DNA from: FEN-1297 sp046705645
GTDB lineage: Bacteria; Bacteroidota; Ignavibacteria; Ignavibacteriales; Ignavibacteriaceae
Length of the DNA: 6,225 nt
NCBI GenBank assembly: GCA_046705645.1
Contig: JBJKQE010000093.1
Coordinates: forward strand, 1 to 6,225
Reading direction: 5' to 3'
Part shown: positions 5,681 through 6,225 of the stretch, piece after piece
Numbering within the stretch: the first letter of the stretch is position 1
Layout of the letters: every line of letters starts with the position of its first letter
Made by a program: the position numbers and the translations under genes
The notes under the pieces: model-generated
The model's database searches: none
Told to the model about the DNA's origin: nothing
The model's input: the letters and a program-made list of their open reading frames with translations, nothing else

Positions 5681-6225
5681 GCTATATTTCTTTCAACAAC
5701 AGTGATGCTTGCTGCAGGCTGCTGAGGATGTATTGTTGCGGTTTCTGCCGAAACAAGCGTAAGTAAAATCATTACGACCATAATTATCATGGCAATAAAA
5801 ACCTGTACTACTTCTATAAAGTTTTTTAATTTATATACTGTTTCAGCTTCGTAATAATTTGCCAACTGAAGTGAAGTATTTTTTATCGTTCCTGTTTCTT
5901 CCCCCGAATGCAGTCTGGAAAGTGCTGTTTCTGTAAAAACTCCGCTCGCTTCAAATGCATCTGTTATTCCCGTCCCCTTTTTAACCATTAAAGGAATAGC
6001 AACATTTTTAATTCTATCTTCAAAATATTGGTTACCTGTAGCCTCAGCCGCAATTCTTACAGGTTCAATGCTCTCTGCCGAACCGCTGTAAAGCGTATAA
6101 AATACTCTACAGTATACTTCAATAAGGGTTTTATGAATTATGGAACCAATTACCGGAATTTTTAAAAGATACTGATCAAAAAGATACGCACCTTTTTTTG
6201 TTTTTATATACCGCCAGAATATTAT
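5677..6225 (-). CDS. pilC: PilC/GspF inner-membrane platform protein, C-terminal part (5' end outside the window)
   Basis: The open frame runs without interruption from the window edge, giving the last 182 residues. It must not be started at the internal Met encoded at 5988-5986, because family sequence continues upstream: DQYLLKIPVIGSIIHKTL, then CRVFYTLYSGSAESIEPVRI and AAEATGN, the standard opening of the second GspF (T2SSF) domain. Further on, SGEETGTI (residues 107-114 of the fragment) is the hallmark of the domain, followed by ANYYEAE and the last membrane helix at about 137-159. The visible part thus begins just after the second membrane helix. PilC is the polytopic platform on which PilB and PilT act. 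Oddities: the usual IEP before the last helix is IEV, and about 24 extra residues with IHPQQPAAS follow the helix, where the family normally ends within a few residues. The TGA stop overlaps the pilB ATG. Confidence 0.93.
   Translation of the reverse strand: MIFWRYIKTKKGAYLFDQYLLKIPVIGSIIHKTLIEVYCRVFYTLYSGSAESIEPVRIAAEATGNQYFEDRIKNVAIPLMVKKGTGITDAFEASGVFTETALSRLHSGEETGTIKNTSLQLANYYEAETVYKLKNFIEVVQVFIAMIIMVVMILLTLVSAETATIHPQQPAASITVVERNIA

Noticed and set aside
5677..5988. A stand-alone 103-residue membrane protein starting at the Met encoded at 5988-5986
   Set aside because: The frame is open to the window edge and the upstream residues match the GspF domain, so this Met is internal to pilC.

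Overview
All supported genes in this window lie on the minus strand and form one continuous type IV pilus (T4P) assembly operon. In transcription order (right to left) it reads: 3' part of the platform gene pilC, assembly ATPase pilB, a 140-bp gap with an inverted repeat, a divergent PilT-like ATPase, a PilM-PilN fusion, a PilO-PilP fusion, and the first 24 codons of a secreted protein that by position should be the secretin PilQ. The DNA is low in G+C (roughly a third by eye). The weak, purine-rich ribosome sites, the start/stop overlaps, and a signal peptide ending in Ser-Gln would fit a lineage of the Bacteroidota/Ignavibacteriota/Chlorobiota group. That placement is inference from style, not a sequence match.

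Layout: 5677-6225 is the C-terminal GspF domain of PilC. 3890-5680 is PilB, complete, starting inside the pilC stop (ATGA). 3750-3889 is the only real intergenic space and holds an 8-bp perfect inverted repeat. 2520-3749 is the PilT-like protein with a GTG start. 975-2519 is the PilM-PilN fusion, whose ATG abuts the pilT stop. 89-982 is the PilO-PilP fusion, overlapping the previous gene by 8 bp. 1-73 is the start of the next gene. No tRNA, rRNA, CRISPR array or mobile element is visible, and no gene was found on the plus strand.

How the parts work together: PilB (extension) and the PilT-like ATPase (presumed retraction or modulation) would act in turn on PilC in the inner membrane. PilM, PilN, PilO and PilP form the alignment complex that links this motor across the periplasm to the PilQ secretin. 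The most notable feature is that the four alignment proteins, normally separate genes, are encoded here by two bipartite polypeptides (MN and OP). The result resembles the GspL/GspM/GspC layout of type II secretion, although the PilT-like ATPase points to a retractable pilus. Second points of interest are the PilT-like protein's altered Asp box (Ala-Ser in place of the usual Glu-Asp) and degenerate nucleotide-binding motifs in the PilM part.
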